DNA from: Methanococcoides sp. EBM-47
GTDB lineage: Archaea > Halobacteriota > Methanosarcinia > Methanosarcinales > Methanosarcinaceae
DNA: 64,000 nt
Assembly: GCA_001896725.1 (NCBI GenBank)
Contig: MPPA01000047.1
Span: forward strand, 1 to 64,000
Direction: 5' to 3'
Shown here piece after piece: positions 56,423 to 64,000 of the stretch. Within the stretch, counting starts at the first letter, position 1. Each line of letters starts with the position of its first letter. The notes under the pieces were generated by a model that made no database searches, was not told where the DNA came from, and saw only the letters and a program-made list of their open reading frames with translations. The translations under genes were made by a program, and so were the position numbers.

Positions 56423-57112
56423 ATGAGCGATTATAGACTGAGGATGCATGACATTCCTATTGATGACAGGCCTACTGAACGCCTGTTGAAATATGGCCCT
56501 GAGTCTTTATCCACTGCCGAGCTTCTGGCTGTGATCCTTAGAACGGGAACTAAAAGAGAAAATGTAGTGAATATGTGCCAGAGGATCTTCTCAGAGTATA
56601 ACGTGAAACAGTTGAGCCAGGTACAAATATCTAAACTGATGCAGATACATGGCATAGGTCCCACTAAAGCTGCACAGATAGCTGCAGTCTTCGAACTTGC
56701 GCGCAAGCTGGAGCGACATGTGGATGGGCCAAAGCGCAAGATACGATCACCTGCAGATGTTTATTCAATGCTGTATCCAGGTATGAGGGAGCAGAAGCGT
56801 GAGAAGCTTGTGGTGCTCTATCTGGACACAAAGAACCAGGTGCTAAAGGAGGAAGTAGTTTCCATTGGCAGCCTGAATTCCAGCATAGTACATCCCAGGG
56901 AGGTCTTTAAGTCCGCGCTCATGGAGTCATCTGCATCAGTTATTATCTCTCATAACCATCCTTCAGGTGACCCTACACCTAGTAAAGAGGATATAGCAAT
57001 TACAGAAAAGCTCATAGAAGGTGGTAAGATACTGGGTATCGATGTGCTGGACCATGTTATCATAGGTGACGGCAGATATGTGAGCCTCAAGGATGAAGGT
57101 CTTGTCGGTTAA
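56423..57112 (+). CDS. radC: RadC-family protein (JAB/MPN fold)
   Basis: The 229-aa protein has an N-terminal helix-hairpin-helix region (ERLLKYGPESLSTAELLA, IHGIGPTKAAQIAAV) and a C-terminal JAB1/MPN domain with the metal motif SHNHPSGDPTPSKED (about 175-189). The family is common in bacteria, often annotated as DNA repair though a direct role is doubtful, and occurs in some methanogens. A GGGGAGATC site precedes the ATG. Confidence 0.93.
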   Translation: MSDYRLRMHDIPIDDRPTERLLKYGPESLSTAELLAVILRTGTKRENVVNMCQRIFSEYNVKQLSQVQISKLMQIHGIGPTKAAQIAAVFELARKLERHVDGPKRKIRSPADVYSMLYPGMREQKREKLVVLYLDTKNQVLKEEVVSIGSLNSSIVHPREVFKSALMESSASVIISHNHPSGDPTPSKEDIAITEKLIEGGKILGIDVLDHVIIGDGRYVSLKDEGLVG

Positions 57113-57158
57113 AGGAAAACAAAACCTTTAAAGTATTTACTATCAATTAAGCACTCAG

Positions 57159-58079
57159 ATGAAAGATATAGAACTCAATGACCCATATACAACTCCTTAT
57201 AGAGGTATATATGCAATATGTGATGAAAACAATGAATATGTTGAGATAATTGAACATTCCAATTGTTTTGGTGGTGCTGCATGGTCAAAATTCCATTATT
57301 CACATTCTCCTCTCATATTAAAGACAAGTTCCATAGGTAACATGGTCCGTTACCTTGCAAAAACAGGTGTATGCAAACTGGAACTGAAGCCATCGGTTGC
57401 AGCTGCTGGTATAGAATCCATTGTTGTGGATAAAGATGAGGTACATATCACATACGCAGGTCTGGGTGGCGGAGGTGTAGGCGCTACCAATTGCCGGGCC
57501 CTTGCACAGGGTGTCTTGCGCTGTGAATACAGCGAATCTGGAGGGGGGCGTGCAGCAAGGGGTACGGTCATCGTTCCAAGAAGAGAACGGGTGCTTATAG
57601 GTATCGATGATACCGACTCTAAGGAAAAGGGTGCTACATGGACACTAGCCCATAATATAGCAAATGAGCTGGATTGTCATGAGACGGTATATCTTTCGCA
57701 TTCCCTCGTCCAGCTATTTCCGGTGTCTGCAAGAACGCAGAACTGTGTGTCCACTGTGCTGGAGTTCGGATGTGTGGATGCAAGATCGACCACAGAACTG
57801 CTTGAAAGTATAAAGGCAGCTCTTCTGAAATATAGTGTCTCGGATGAAACAGGTATGGTCGTACTCCAGCATTTCAATGCTCATGAGATATGCTCTTATA
57901 GCAGAAAATGCCGCAATGGTGAGCTTACTAAAGAATATGCGGTGCAGTATGCCAAGGACAATGGCGTGGAAATATGGATGAACGGAAATGGTGTTATAGG
58001 TGCACTGGCCTCACTTGCATGGTTCGCAAGGCCGGAAGAATCCGTCAGAATGGACGCTGAGATACATGATACACAATGA
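57159..58079 (+). CDS. Methanogenesis marker protein 11
   Basis: The 306-aa protein matches methanogenesis marker 11, found across methanogens and of unknown function. Landmarks are NCFGGAAWSKFHYS, the glycine-rich THITYAGLGGGGVGATNCRAL region, RVLIGIDDTDSKEKGATW and NGNGVIGALASLAW; the LIGIDDTDSKE motif recalls DUF1743-type tRNA-modifying proteins. Its end overlaps the IorA-like gene by 14 nt, so the two are probably made together. Confidence 0.88.
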   Translation: MKDIELNDPYTTPYRGIYAICDENNEYVEIIEHSNCFGGAAWSKFHYSHSPLILKTSSIGNMVRYLAKTGVCKLELKPSVAAAGIESIVVDKDEVHITYAGLGGGGVGATNCRALAQGVLRCEYSESGGGRAARGTVIVPRRERVLIGIDDTDSKEKGATWTLAHNIANELDCHETVYLSHSLVQLFPVSARTQNCVSTVLEFGCVDARSTTELLESIKAALLKYSVSDETGMVVLQHFNAHEICSYSRKCRNGELTKEYAVQYAKDNGVEIWMNGNGVIGALASLAWFARPEESVRMDAEIHDTQ

Positions 58080-59607
58080 TACAGCGTTTGACATAAAAAA
58101 CTGTACTGGCATAGAGGCTCTTTTCCTCTCTTTTATTAACAGCAAGGTACGGATCGTAACTGGTGTGGCCGGTTATCCCATAACTGCCTTAATGGAGATG
58201 TTGATCAAACATCAAATTAAAGGATACAAAGCTTTTTGGCTGACCAATGAAAAGGCAGCTCTCGAAAAAGCTCTGGGTGCATCTGTTACGGGGCAGCGTT
58301 CAATGGTAGTGGTAAAGCATGTGGGTATGAATGTGCTCAGCGATCCTTTGATGACATCTGTATACCACACCATCGGAGCAGGTGTTGTGATCATTGCCGG
58401 GGATGATACAGGTGCAAGAGCTTCTCAGAACGAGCAGGATTCTAGGTTCTATGGAAATCTTGCAGAGACTGCTCTGTTCGATCCATCGACACCTCAGGGA
58501 GCATATGATGCCGTTAGAAGGGCATTTGAAATATCTGAACAGGCAAAGGTCCCTGTGATCATTAGAATAACGGACAGGCTGCTCGATAGTGAGGGGCATG
58601 TCCTGGGAAGCCGGCAAAATGAAGTAAGTGCTACTTTCGATAAGGACATTTGGAAACTTACTACTAAGGGAAAACACCAACGATTCCACAGGGAGTCTAT
58701 GCCCCTGCTTGAAAAGTTCGTGAAAAACACTTCCTTGAACAGATTTCTTTCAGGGAACAGTGGAATAGGTATCATTTCATCCGGCTATCTTTCAGTACTT
58801 GTGGATAAAGTACTTTCAGAAGCAAGATGGGCAGATCATGCGCATCTTTCCATGCAAATGATGTCCCCCTTTCCCTTTGACACTGTACGGCAGTTCATCA
58901 CTGGATGCAAAAAAGTCCTTGTGGTCGAGGAGACCGAACCGTATATTGAATCTCATGTTGCCATAACAGGAAAAGTGATGGGAAAGAGAACAGGACACAT
59001 TCCATATGGACAAGTGGAAGAAGAACATATTATCTATGCTCTGGACCATCTGGATGAGGACAGGATGGAGAAGTATACTGAAGTACAGACCATTAAGAAC
59101 AGAGGTCCAAGACCTTTATGCATGGATTGCCCTTTCATGCCTCTTTACAAATGTCTGGCGAGCATTGACGTCATGGTAGCAGGAGATATGGGCTGTTCCA
59201 TACGGGCAGCACCGGAACCTCTGCAGGCCATCGATACAGGTTTTGCCCTTGGCTCGGCTATATCCACAGCATCTGGTTTTAAGGATAAGGGTATTGCGGT
59301 CATAGGTGATTTTGCACTTGCCCATTCGGGTATAGTTGGTCTGATCAATGCTGTGAGCTCCGAGGATGATGTTGTTATCGTTGTAGTGCATAATCGGGTT
59401 GCTGCCATGACGGGAGGGCAGGAAGCCCCTGATCTGATGTCCGTTGTAAAATCACTTGTATCAGATATCACTGTTCTGGAAATGCCTGTTTATACATCTG
59501 AGATATCAAATGATACAGAAGATCAACTGAAAGAACTGCTTCTGTCCAAACTGGGTCAAAAGGGAGTTGCCGTACTATATCTTCTTGGAAAGTGCACAAA
59601 ACAATGA
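58066..59607 (+). CDS. IorA-like TPP-dependent oxidoreductase subunit, no ferredoxin domain
   Basis: The 513-aa protein resembles indolepyruvate:ferredoxin oxidoreductase alpha subunit. An N-terminal pyrimidine-binding half (about 1-180; TGVAGYPITALMEM) is followed by a core and a TPP-binding half with CMDCPFMPLYKCL, VAGDMGCSI, GDFALAHSGIVGLINAV and HNRVAAMTGGQ. The C-terminal 8Fe ferredoxin domain of usual IorA is absent, and no iorB is adjacent. ATG 58066 is preferred over a longer frame in the marker gene. Its physiological substrate is unknown; the pairing with marker 11 hints at a methanogen-specific role. Its stop is followed directly by an AAT microsatellite. Confidence 0.8.
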   Translation: MIHNDTAFDIKNCTGIEALFLSFINSKVRIVTGVAGYPITALMEMLIKHQIKGYKAFWLTNEKAALEKALGASVTGQRSMVVVKHVGMNVLSDPLMTSVYHTIGAGVVIIAGDDTGARASQNEQDSRFYGNLAETALFDPSTPQGAYDAVRRAFEISEQAKVPVIIRITDRLLDSEGHVLGSRQNEVSATFDKDIWKLTTKGKHQRFHRESMPLLEKFVKNTSLNRFLSGNSGIGIISSGYLSVLVDKVLSEARWADHAHLSMQMMSPFPFDTVRQFITGCKKVLVVEETEPYIESHVAITGKVMGKRTGHIPYGQVEEEHIIYALDHLDEDRMEKYTEVQTIKNRGPRPLCMDCPFMPLYKCLASIDVMVAGDMGCSIRAAPEPLQAIDTGFALGSAISTASGFKDKGIAVIGDFALAHSGIVGLINAVSSEDDVVIVVVHNRVAAMTGGQEAPDLMSVVKSLVSDITVLEMPVYTSEISNDTEDQLKELLLSKLGQKGVAVLYLLGKCTKQ

Positions 59608-59635
59608 AATAATAATAATAATAATAATAATAATA
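59608..59635. repeat. (AAT)n microsatellite
   Basis: About nine AAT units begin at the base after the TGA stop of the IorA-like gene. Such tracts are prone to slippage and could alter the 3' UTR. Confidence 0.95.
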
Positions 59636-60308
59636 GAAGGGGCGCCCGATCGTGGTAGGAGGAAGGATTTGGGAAAACTATATAAGGCTAGGTTACAGTG
59701 CAGGCACCCGGATTAATATATGCTATTATAAATATATAAATATATTGCACACTAGTTTCTAGTCTTTTTGATTTTATATTAATTTGCCTAATGACAATAT
59801 CATCTAATTAGCTCATTAGAGCTCTATCCTAATTTGATATACCTTTTTAGAATAGCTTACAAACGAATTCCTAATATTGACATTATCTTGCAATTCAGTA
59901 AACACCAATAGTTGATAAGAAACGAAATTGAGCAAAAGGGAGAGGGCTTTGCTCTCTATTCTTATTCATCTGACAACGAAGTTCATCGTATCTTTCATAT
60001 ACTGTATACTTTTTCTCATTCTCCTCTTTTTTTGCACAACTCTAAAAATCATCTCGTCTTCGTAATGCAATATTCTGTATTGCTTTTGTGCTCTGTAGAA
60101 ATGATAATGAAATCACTATCGTTCAATCTAATTCCACAGATAAGACCACTGTATAAGAGCGCATTTGAAAATGTTCCAGGCAGATAAAACTGTATGATCA
60201 ATGAGGATTTCTACAGAACCCTTTTTTGTAATTGATCACATAAAGAGAAGACTTAATAGTGCTCGAAGAAAATAAGCATTATGATCGCGCATGAGGTGGT
60301 GCAGGAAA
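59636..60308. other. Intergenic region, possible small RNA locus
   Basis: Positions 59636-59715 are distinctly GC-rich (with GGGGCGCCC and CAGGCACCCGG) against an AT-rich background, which can mark a structured RNA in an AT-rich archaeon. No tRNA or known RNA could be drawn. The rest is AT-rich; a 91-codon ORF at 59912-60187 has no ribosome site or family and is not called. Confidence 0.35.
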
Positions 60309-60674
60309 ATGCCAGAGGTCACAAAAGTATTATTGCTACTTAAGAACATGGTTTATGAAAGTACAAGTCCGCAGGAAACAATCAGATTTGCAAAATATTA
60401 TCAAAAAAAAGGATTGTATGTGACAGTTGTGCTTTTTGGACCCATGGGAGTAATGCTGGCCAAAGCTGGAAAAAAGGGTTTACCAGAATATGATTCTAAA
60501 ATCAAAGATTGTTTAGAGATGGGTATAAAGTTCAAATGTTGCGAATTGGGTGCATCTGTAATAGGGCTGAAAAAAGCTGAACTGATACCGGGAATCGAAA
60601 TGGTCAGTTCCTATGAAATAGCGGATCTTTTTCTGGAATTTTGTGAACAAGGACAGTTGGTAATAACATTGTAG
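60309..60674 (+). CDS. DsrE-family protein
   Basis: The 121-aa protein has a small alpha-beta fold like DsrE/DsrF/TusD sulfur-relay proteins (VLLLLKNMVYESTSPQETIRF split after V; FGPMGVMLAKAG). The active-site Cys of sulfur carriers could be in FKCCELGAS, which has two adjacent cysteines (about 78-80). It may carry sulfur or bind small thiols, but this is unproven. ATG 60309 is preferred. Confidence 0.7.
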   Translation: MPEVTKVLLLLKNMVYESTSPQETIRFAKYYQKKGLYVTVVLFGPMGVMLAKAGKKGLPEYDSKIKDCLEMGIKFKCCELGASVIGLKKAELIPGIEMVSSYEIADLFLEFCEQGQLVITL

Positions 60675-60715
60675 GGTTAATATACTTCTAGCCGTTAAAC
60701 AAGTGAAAAGTGATC

Positions 60716-61966
60716 ATGATGCAAAGTCAAGACAAAACCGAATATAATGAAAAAGATATTTTGCAAAAAGTAGTGGCTGGGAAAATATCATTCAGGAACA
60801 TAGATAAACTAGTAGAGAACGTGGACTCAGCAGTACACGTTCGCAGAAATGCACTGGAAGAGATCACCGGAACCAGGTTCGAAGAAATACAGAATTATAC
60901 ATTTGATGCTGAGGTAGCAACAAAACGTAATATCGAGAACATGATAGGAGCTGTACAGATACCCCTTGGAGTGGCGGGGCCTTTGAAAATAAATGGTGAA
61001 TTTGCCATAGGTGATTTTTATCTACCCCTTGCAACTACTGAAGGAGCGCTGGTGGCAAGTGTCAATAGAGGATGTTCAGCCATTTGTAGTTCAGGAGGAG
61101 CTAATGTTCGCATCTTCCAGGATGTGATGACCAGAGCACCTGTATTCAAACTTGATGGCGTTGTTCAGGCAAAAGCATTCACTGACTGGGTCAGAAGACC
61201 TGGGACATTTGCTCAGATGAAAGAAAAAGCAGAAGGGACCACACGTTTCGGAAAGTTATTGGCCGTAGAGCCTTACGTTACAGGGGATACAGTATATCTG
61301 AGATTCGTATTTGATACCAAGGATGCCATGGGAATGAATATGGTGACCATTGCAACTGAAGCGATAACACACTTTATACAGGACGAGTTCGGAGCCATAC
61401 CTATATCCCTTTCAGGTAACATGTGCATCGACAAGAAACCAGCCGCGATCAATACCATACTTGGACGAGGCAAGACGGTCATTGCAGATACGATCATCCC
61501 GGAAAAGATAGTGGAAGAAAAACTAAAATGCAAGCCTAAGACCATGGAAGATGTCAATTACAGAAAGAACCTATTAGGATCAGCACGTGCCGGAGCACTG
61601 GGATTCAATGCTCATGCCGCTAATATAGTAGCAGCATTGTTCCTTGCCTGTGGACAGGATGCAGCCCATGTAGTAGAAGGGAGTACAACAATTACAACAA
61701 TGGAAGTTATAAAAGATGGGGATCTCTATTGTTCAGTGACAATGCCTGCTTTGCCTGTAGGTACTGTAGGAGGGGGCACCGGCCTGGGAACTCAGAAAGA
61801 TTGCCTGAAGCTGATGGGTGTTCAGGGACCTGGGAAAATAGCAGGTTCTAATTCAAAAAAACTTGCAGAAATCATTGCTGCAGGAGTTCTTGCCGGGGAG
61901 ATAGCACTGATAGCAGCTCAGGCGGCAGGCCATCTTGCAAGGGCCCATGTAGAACTTGGCAGGTAA
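60716..61966 (+). CDS. hmgA: Hydroxymethylglutaryl-CoA reductase (class I)
   Basis: The 416-aa enzyme makes mevalonate from HMG-CoA for isoprenoid lipid synthesis. Seen are the HMG-binding TTEGALVASVNRGC with catalytic Glu, DKKPAAINTILGRGKTV with Lys, GQDAAHVVEGSTTITTMEV with Asp (split after STT), GTVGGGTGLGTQKDCLKLMGV in part, and the terminal HLARAHVEL with His. ATG 60716 is preferred over GTG 60710. Confidence 0.95.
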   Translation: MMQSQDKTEYNEKDILQKVVAGKISFRNIDKLVENVDSAVHVRRNALEEITGTRFEEIQNYTFDAEVATKRNIENMIGAVQIPLGVAGPLKINGEFAIGDFYLPLATTEGALVASVNRGCSAICSSGGANVRIFQDVMTRAPVFKLDGVVQAKAFTDWVRRPGTFAQMKEKAEGTTRFGKLLAVEPYVTGDTVYLRFVFDTKDAMGMNMVTIATEAITHFIQDEFGAIPISLSGNMCIDKKPAAINTILGRGKTVIADTIIPEKIVEEKLKCKPKTMEDVNYRKNLLGSARAGALGFNAHAANIVAALFLACGQDAAHVVEGSTTITTMEVIKDGDLYCSVTMPALPVGTVGGGTGLGTQKDCLKLMGVQGPGKIAGSNSKKLAEIIAAGVLAGEIALIAAQAAGHLARAHVELGR

Positions 61967-62032
61967 TGAATGAAAAAGTATACAATGTTACAGGATATCC
62001 TGTAACATTGATCAGATACAAGTACTTTCTTT

Positions 62033-62239
62033 TCAGATACTATCTTTGGCCTGCTGTAGCTTTTGATTGCATTCTTCCATCTTGCCGGCTGCTTCGAGGA
62101 TTTTCAATGCGGTTTCTTCGTACCCTGCTTCCCTGATCTTTCTGCTCCACTCATTGAAACTTCTCAGATGGGTCTCATTATGCTCTATCCAGTGCTCCAT
62201 CAAATGGAGTATCCTATGTTCATCTATGTTCTCTGTCAA
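62033..62239 (-). CDS. Small helical conserved protein, function unknown
   Basis: The 68-aa protein is predicted as a helical hairpin with a His/Glu-rich segment (HLMEHWIEHNETH) and a second helix (EETALKILEAAGKMEECN), which could bind a metal. I recall such small proteins in methanogens but no confirmed role. TTG start with GGAAGTGA upstream. It lies 13 nt downstream of the isopropylmalate dehydratase-like gene on the same strand. Confidence 0.6.
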   Translation of the reverse strand: MTENIDEHRILHLMEHWIEHNETHLRSFNEWSRKIREAGYEETALKILEAAGKMEECNQKLQQAKDSI

Positions 62240-62252
62240 TAGATCACTTCCT

Positions 62253-63494
62253 TTATATTTCCCGAGGATCGGTGATATAACCAGTTATGGCAGATGCTGC
62301 AGCTGTTGCAGGAGATGCAAGATATATATAACCACCTGTACCCATGCGCCCTCTGAAATTACGGTTAGACGTGGATACACACACTTCTCCCGGAGCTATA
62401 ACACCCATATGCCCGCCCAGGCATGGACCGCAACCGGGCATGCCAATGGTTGCTCCTGCCTCAAGCAGTGTAGCAAGCGTGCCGTTCACTAAGGCTTCTT
62501 TCATCACTTCCCTGGACGCAGGTATAATTATTGTCCTTACTGCAACCTTTTCATTCTTTAGGACCTTTGCAGCAAGCTCCAGGTCTTCAAGCCTTCCGTT
62601 AGTGCAGGTACCTATGAATACCTGATCGACCTTTGTCTTTGGAACTTCGGAGACACTGACCACATTATCCACCTGATGAGGAAGGGCAACCTGAGGCTCC
62701 AGATCAGAAGCATTTATTTGGAAATCCTTAATATAATTTGCATCTTCGTCCGCATAGACAGGTTCATACTCTTCTGCTGCCCTATCCTGAAGATAATCAA
62801 AAGTGATCTTATCTGCAGGAACTATGCCAGCTTTGGCGCCCATCTCTATTGCCATATTACATAAGGTCATTCTGCCAGATATAGAAAGCTCGGAGATCGT
62901 CTGTCCATAGAACTCCATTGCTTTATAGGTAGCTCCATCAGCACCTACTTTACCAACGATATGCAGAACTAGGTCCTTTGCTGTGATCATGTTGTTCAGT
63001 GAACCATGACTTGTGACCTTTATTGTCTGGGGAACCTTGAACCAGAGCTCTCCAGTTGCAAATATTTCGGCCATATCAGTTGCACCAACACCTGTACCAA
63101 AGGCACCAAATGCTCCATAGGTACACGAATGAGAATCTGCACCTACGATCAGTTTACCTGGAAGTGCAAAACCTTGCTCTGGCAATACTTGATGACATAT
63201 ACCACTTCCGACATCGTAGAAATGCTCTATGCCCTGTTCTAAGACCCATTTACGAATATTGAACTGCAAAGTAGCCGTGCTCTCATTATTGGCAGGTACA
63301 AGATGATCAAATGGTATTATGATCCTGGAAGGGTCCCACACTGAATTGACCTCCATGGCCTTAAATGCACGGACTGCCAGTATGCTTGTCCCGTCATGAG
63401 CCATTGCATAATCGATCTTTGCCATTGTAAAATCATCGGCTTTCACATCCTTACCTGATGCCCGACTGAATATTTTCTCGCTGATAGTTCCCAA
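62253..63494 (-). CDS. Aconitase-family large subunit (homoaconitase / 3-isopropylmalate dehydratase)
   Basis: The 413-aa hydro-lyase subunit has the [4Fe-4S] cysteines in [13 protein letters not shown] and [12 protein letters not shown], plus [19 protein letters not shown] and [12 protein letters not shown]. In methanogens this family includes leucine pathway isopropylmalate dehydratase and homoaconitase of the coenzyme B route; the large subunit alone does not decide. No small subunit is adjacent. TTG start with CGGAG upstream. Confidence 0.85.
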   Translation of the reverse strand: MGTISEKIFSRASGKDVKADDFTMAKIDYAMAHDGTSILAVRAFKAMEVNSVWDPSRIIIPFDHLVPANNESTATLQFNIRKWVLEQGIEHFYDVGSGICHQVLPEQGFALPGKLIVGADSHSCTYGAFGAFGTGVGATDMAEIFATGELWFKVPQTIKVTSHGSLNNMITAKDLVLHIVGKVGADGATYKAMEFYGQTISELSISGRMTLCNMAIEMGAKAGIVPADKITFDYLQDRAAEEYEPVYADEDANYIKDFQINASDLEPQVALPHQVDNVVSVSEVPKTKVDQVFIGTCTNGRLEDLELAAKVLKNEKVAVRTIIIPASREVMKEALVNGTLATLLEAGATIGMPGCGPCLGGHMGVIAPGEVCVSTSNRNFRGRMGTGGYIYLASPATAAASAITGYITDPREI

Positions 63495-63655
63495 GAGAAA
63501 AACTCCGTATATGATATTGAATTACAATAATTAGACCTTTTATTCCATGATCTGATATGACATAAAATCTTCGATGGTAAAAAAGGGTTACTGGAGCATA
63601 AGAACATGTTCTGATCAAAAAGTAGCTGCCTTGCAAAAAAGACGGTTTAAAAAAT

Positions 63656-63985
63656 TTATGTCAGGCTTTTGAGCCTTTCTATACTTTTAAGCACTGACAA
63701 TTTCTGATACATCACATCATTCTCGATCTGCTGAATGATGTGATCAAGGGGGACAACCAGTTTGTAGAGCTTTACTGGTCTGCCTTTGCCTTCAGTCTTC
63801 TTTTCCTCACGAACTTCGATCCAGTTGTTGTCGCAAAGATATCTCATCGCTATACTGACTTCAGGCTGTCTGAGACCTGCCTTTTTTTCAATGGACCTGG
63901 ATGTTACTTCCTCACCTGTAGATAGACAGGCAAGGATGATAGCAACTGAACGATTCATATTCAGTTTGCGTAAAAGTTCCACCAT
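63656..63985 (-). CDS. HTH transcriptional regulator (ArsR/MarR-like)
   Basis: The 109-aa winged-helix protein has recognition unit SRSIEKKAGLRQPEVSIAMR and wing EKKTEGKGRPVKLYKL. It resembles small archaeal regulators with the GRP wing motif. It starts at ATG 63985, 15 nt from the window edge, and appears complete. Confidence 0.75.
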   Translation of the reverse strand: MVELLRKLNMNRSVAIILACLSTGEEVTSRSIEKKAGLRQPEVSIAMRYLCDNNWIEVREEKKTEGKGRPVKLYKLVVPLDHIIQQIENDVMYQKLSVLKSIERLKSLT

Positions 63986-64000
63986 TTCGTATTCTCTTTC

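Noticed and set aside
59912-60187. 91-codon ORF in the intergenic region before the DsrE-like gene
   Set aside because: No ribosome site, AT-rich composition and no similarity to a known family.

Overview
The window is chromosomal DNA of a methanogenic archaeon, most likely a member of the Methanosarcinaceae (methylotrophic relatives such as Methanomethylovorans or Methanolobus). The grounds are a formylmethanofuran dehydrogenase operon, methanogenesis marker protein 11, a CbiX/CfbA-type chelatase, archaeal ribosomal and RNA polymerase proteins (S8e, L21e, L37e, Rpb4), Kae1/Bud32, an archaellin, and 'MetOD1' and PGF-pre-PGF domains. Alongside these sit bacterial-type genes (GroES/GroEL, ClpB, RadC, an E. 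coli PfkB-like kinase), a mixture typical of this family. Species assignment is inference.

Layout. 0-14 kb is a surface and accessory region. It holds a partial ORF, an IS256-type transposase relic, an archaellin with a cupredoxin-like insert, and a short operon (kae1, bud32, XTP pyrophosphatase, pilin-like protein). Three large secreted proteins follow that share a C-terminal PGF-pre-PGF and membrane-anchor module; a second IS256 relic lies among them. 14-25 kb holds pfkB, a KaiC-like ATPase next to a DUF5591 protein and an HTH regulator, an aminotransferase with its Lrp-type regulator, S8e, RNase Z, an AAA ATPase and a hybrid GAF/PAS histidine kinase. 25-34 kb is core information processing: tRNA-His, purF, L37e, LSm, thiDN, trmY-pus10, L21e-rpoF-DUF655-ksgA-hemK2.

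34-40 kb holds a two-subunit 2-oxoacid:ferredoxin oxidoreductase, a second KaiC-like ATPase followed by a MetOD1 response regulator, and purE/chorismate mutase/shikimate kinase. 40.6-47.5 kb is the fmdFACDB operon with fdhD, followed by a cfbA-like chelatase. 47.7-49.2 kb has two convergent DUF169 paralogues. 49.4-55.4 kb is a heat-shock island (groES, groEL, hsp20, clpB) with a divergent winged-helix gene whose promoter carries a perfect palindrome. 55.4-64 kb holds a mobB-moaE fusion, radC, methanogenesis marker 11 with an IorA-like TPP protein, a DsrE-like protein, HMG-CoA reductase, a homoaconitase/IPM dehydratase large subunit and an HTH regulator.

Functional links visible in the window: the Mo/W enzyme (Fmd) with FdhD and MobB-MoaE; Pus10 making pseudouridine 54 and TrmY methylating it; Kae1 with Bud32; GroES/GroEL/Hsp20/ClpB with a candidate regulator. 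I found no CRISPR array, intact transposon or complete defence system. The strongest candidates for something undescribed are the cupredoxin-bearing archaellin, the in-frame stop between kae1 and bud32, the KaiC-centred gene groups, and the marker 11/IorA-like pair.
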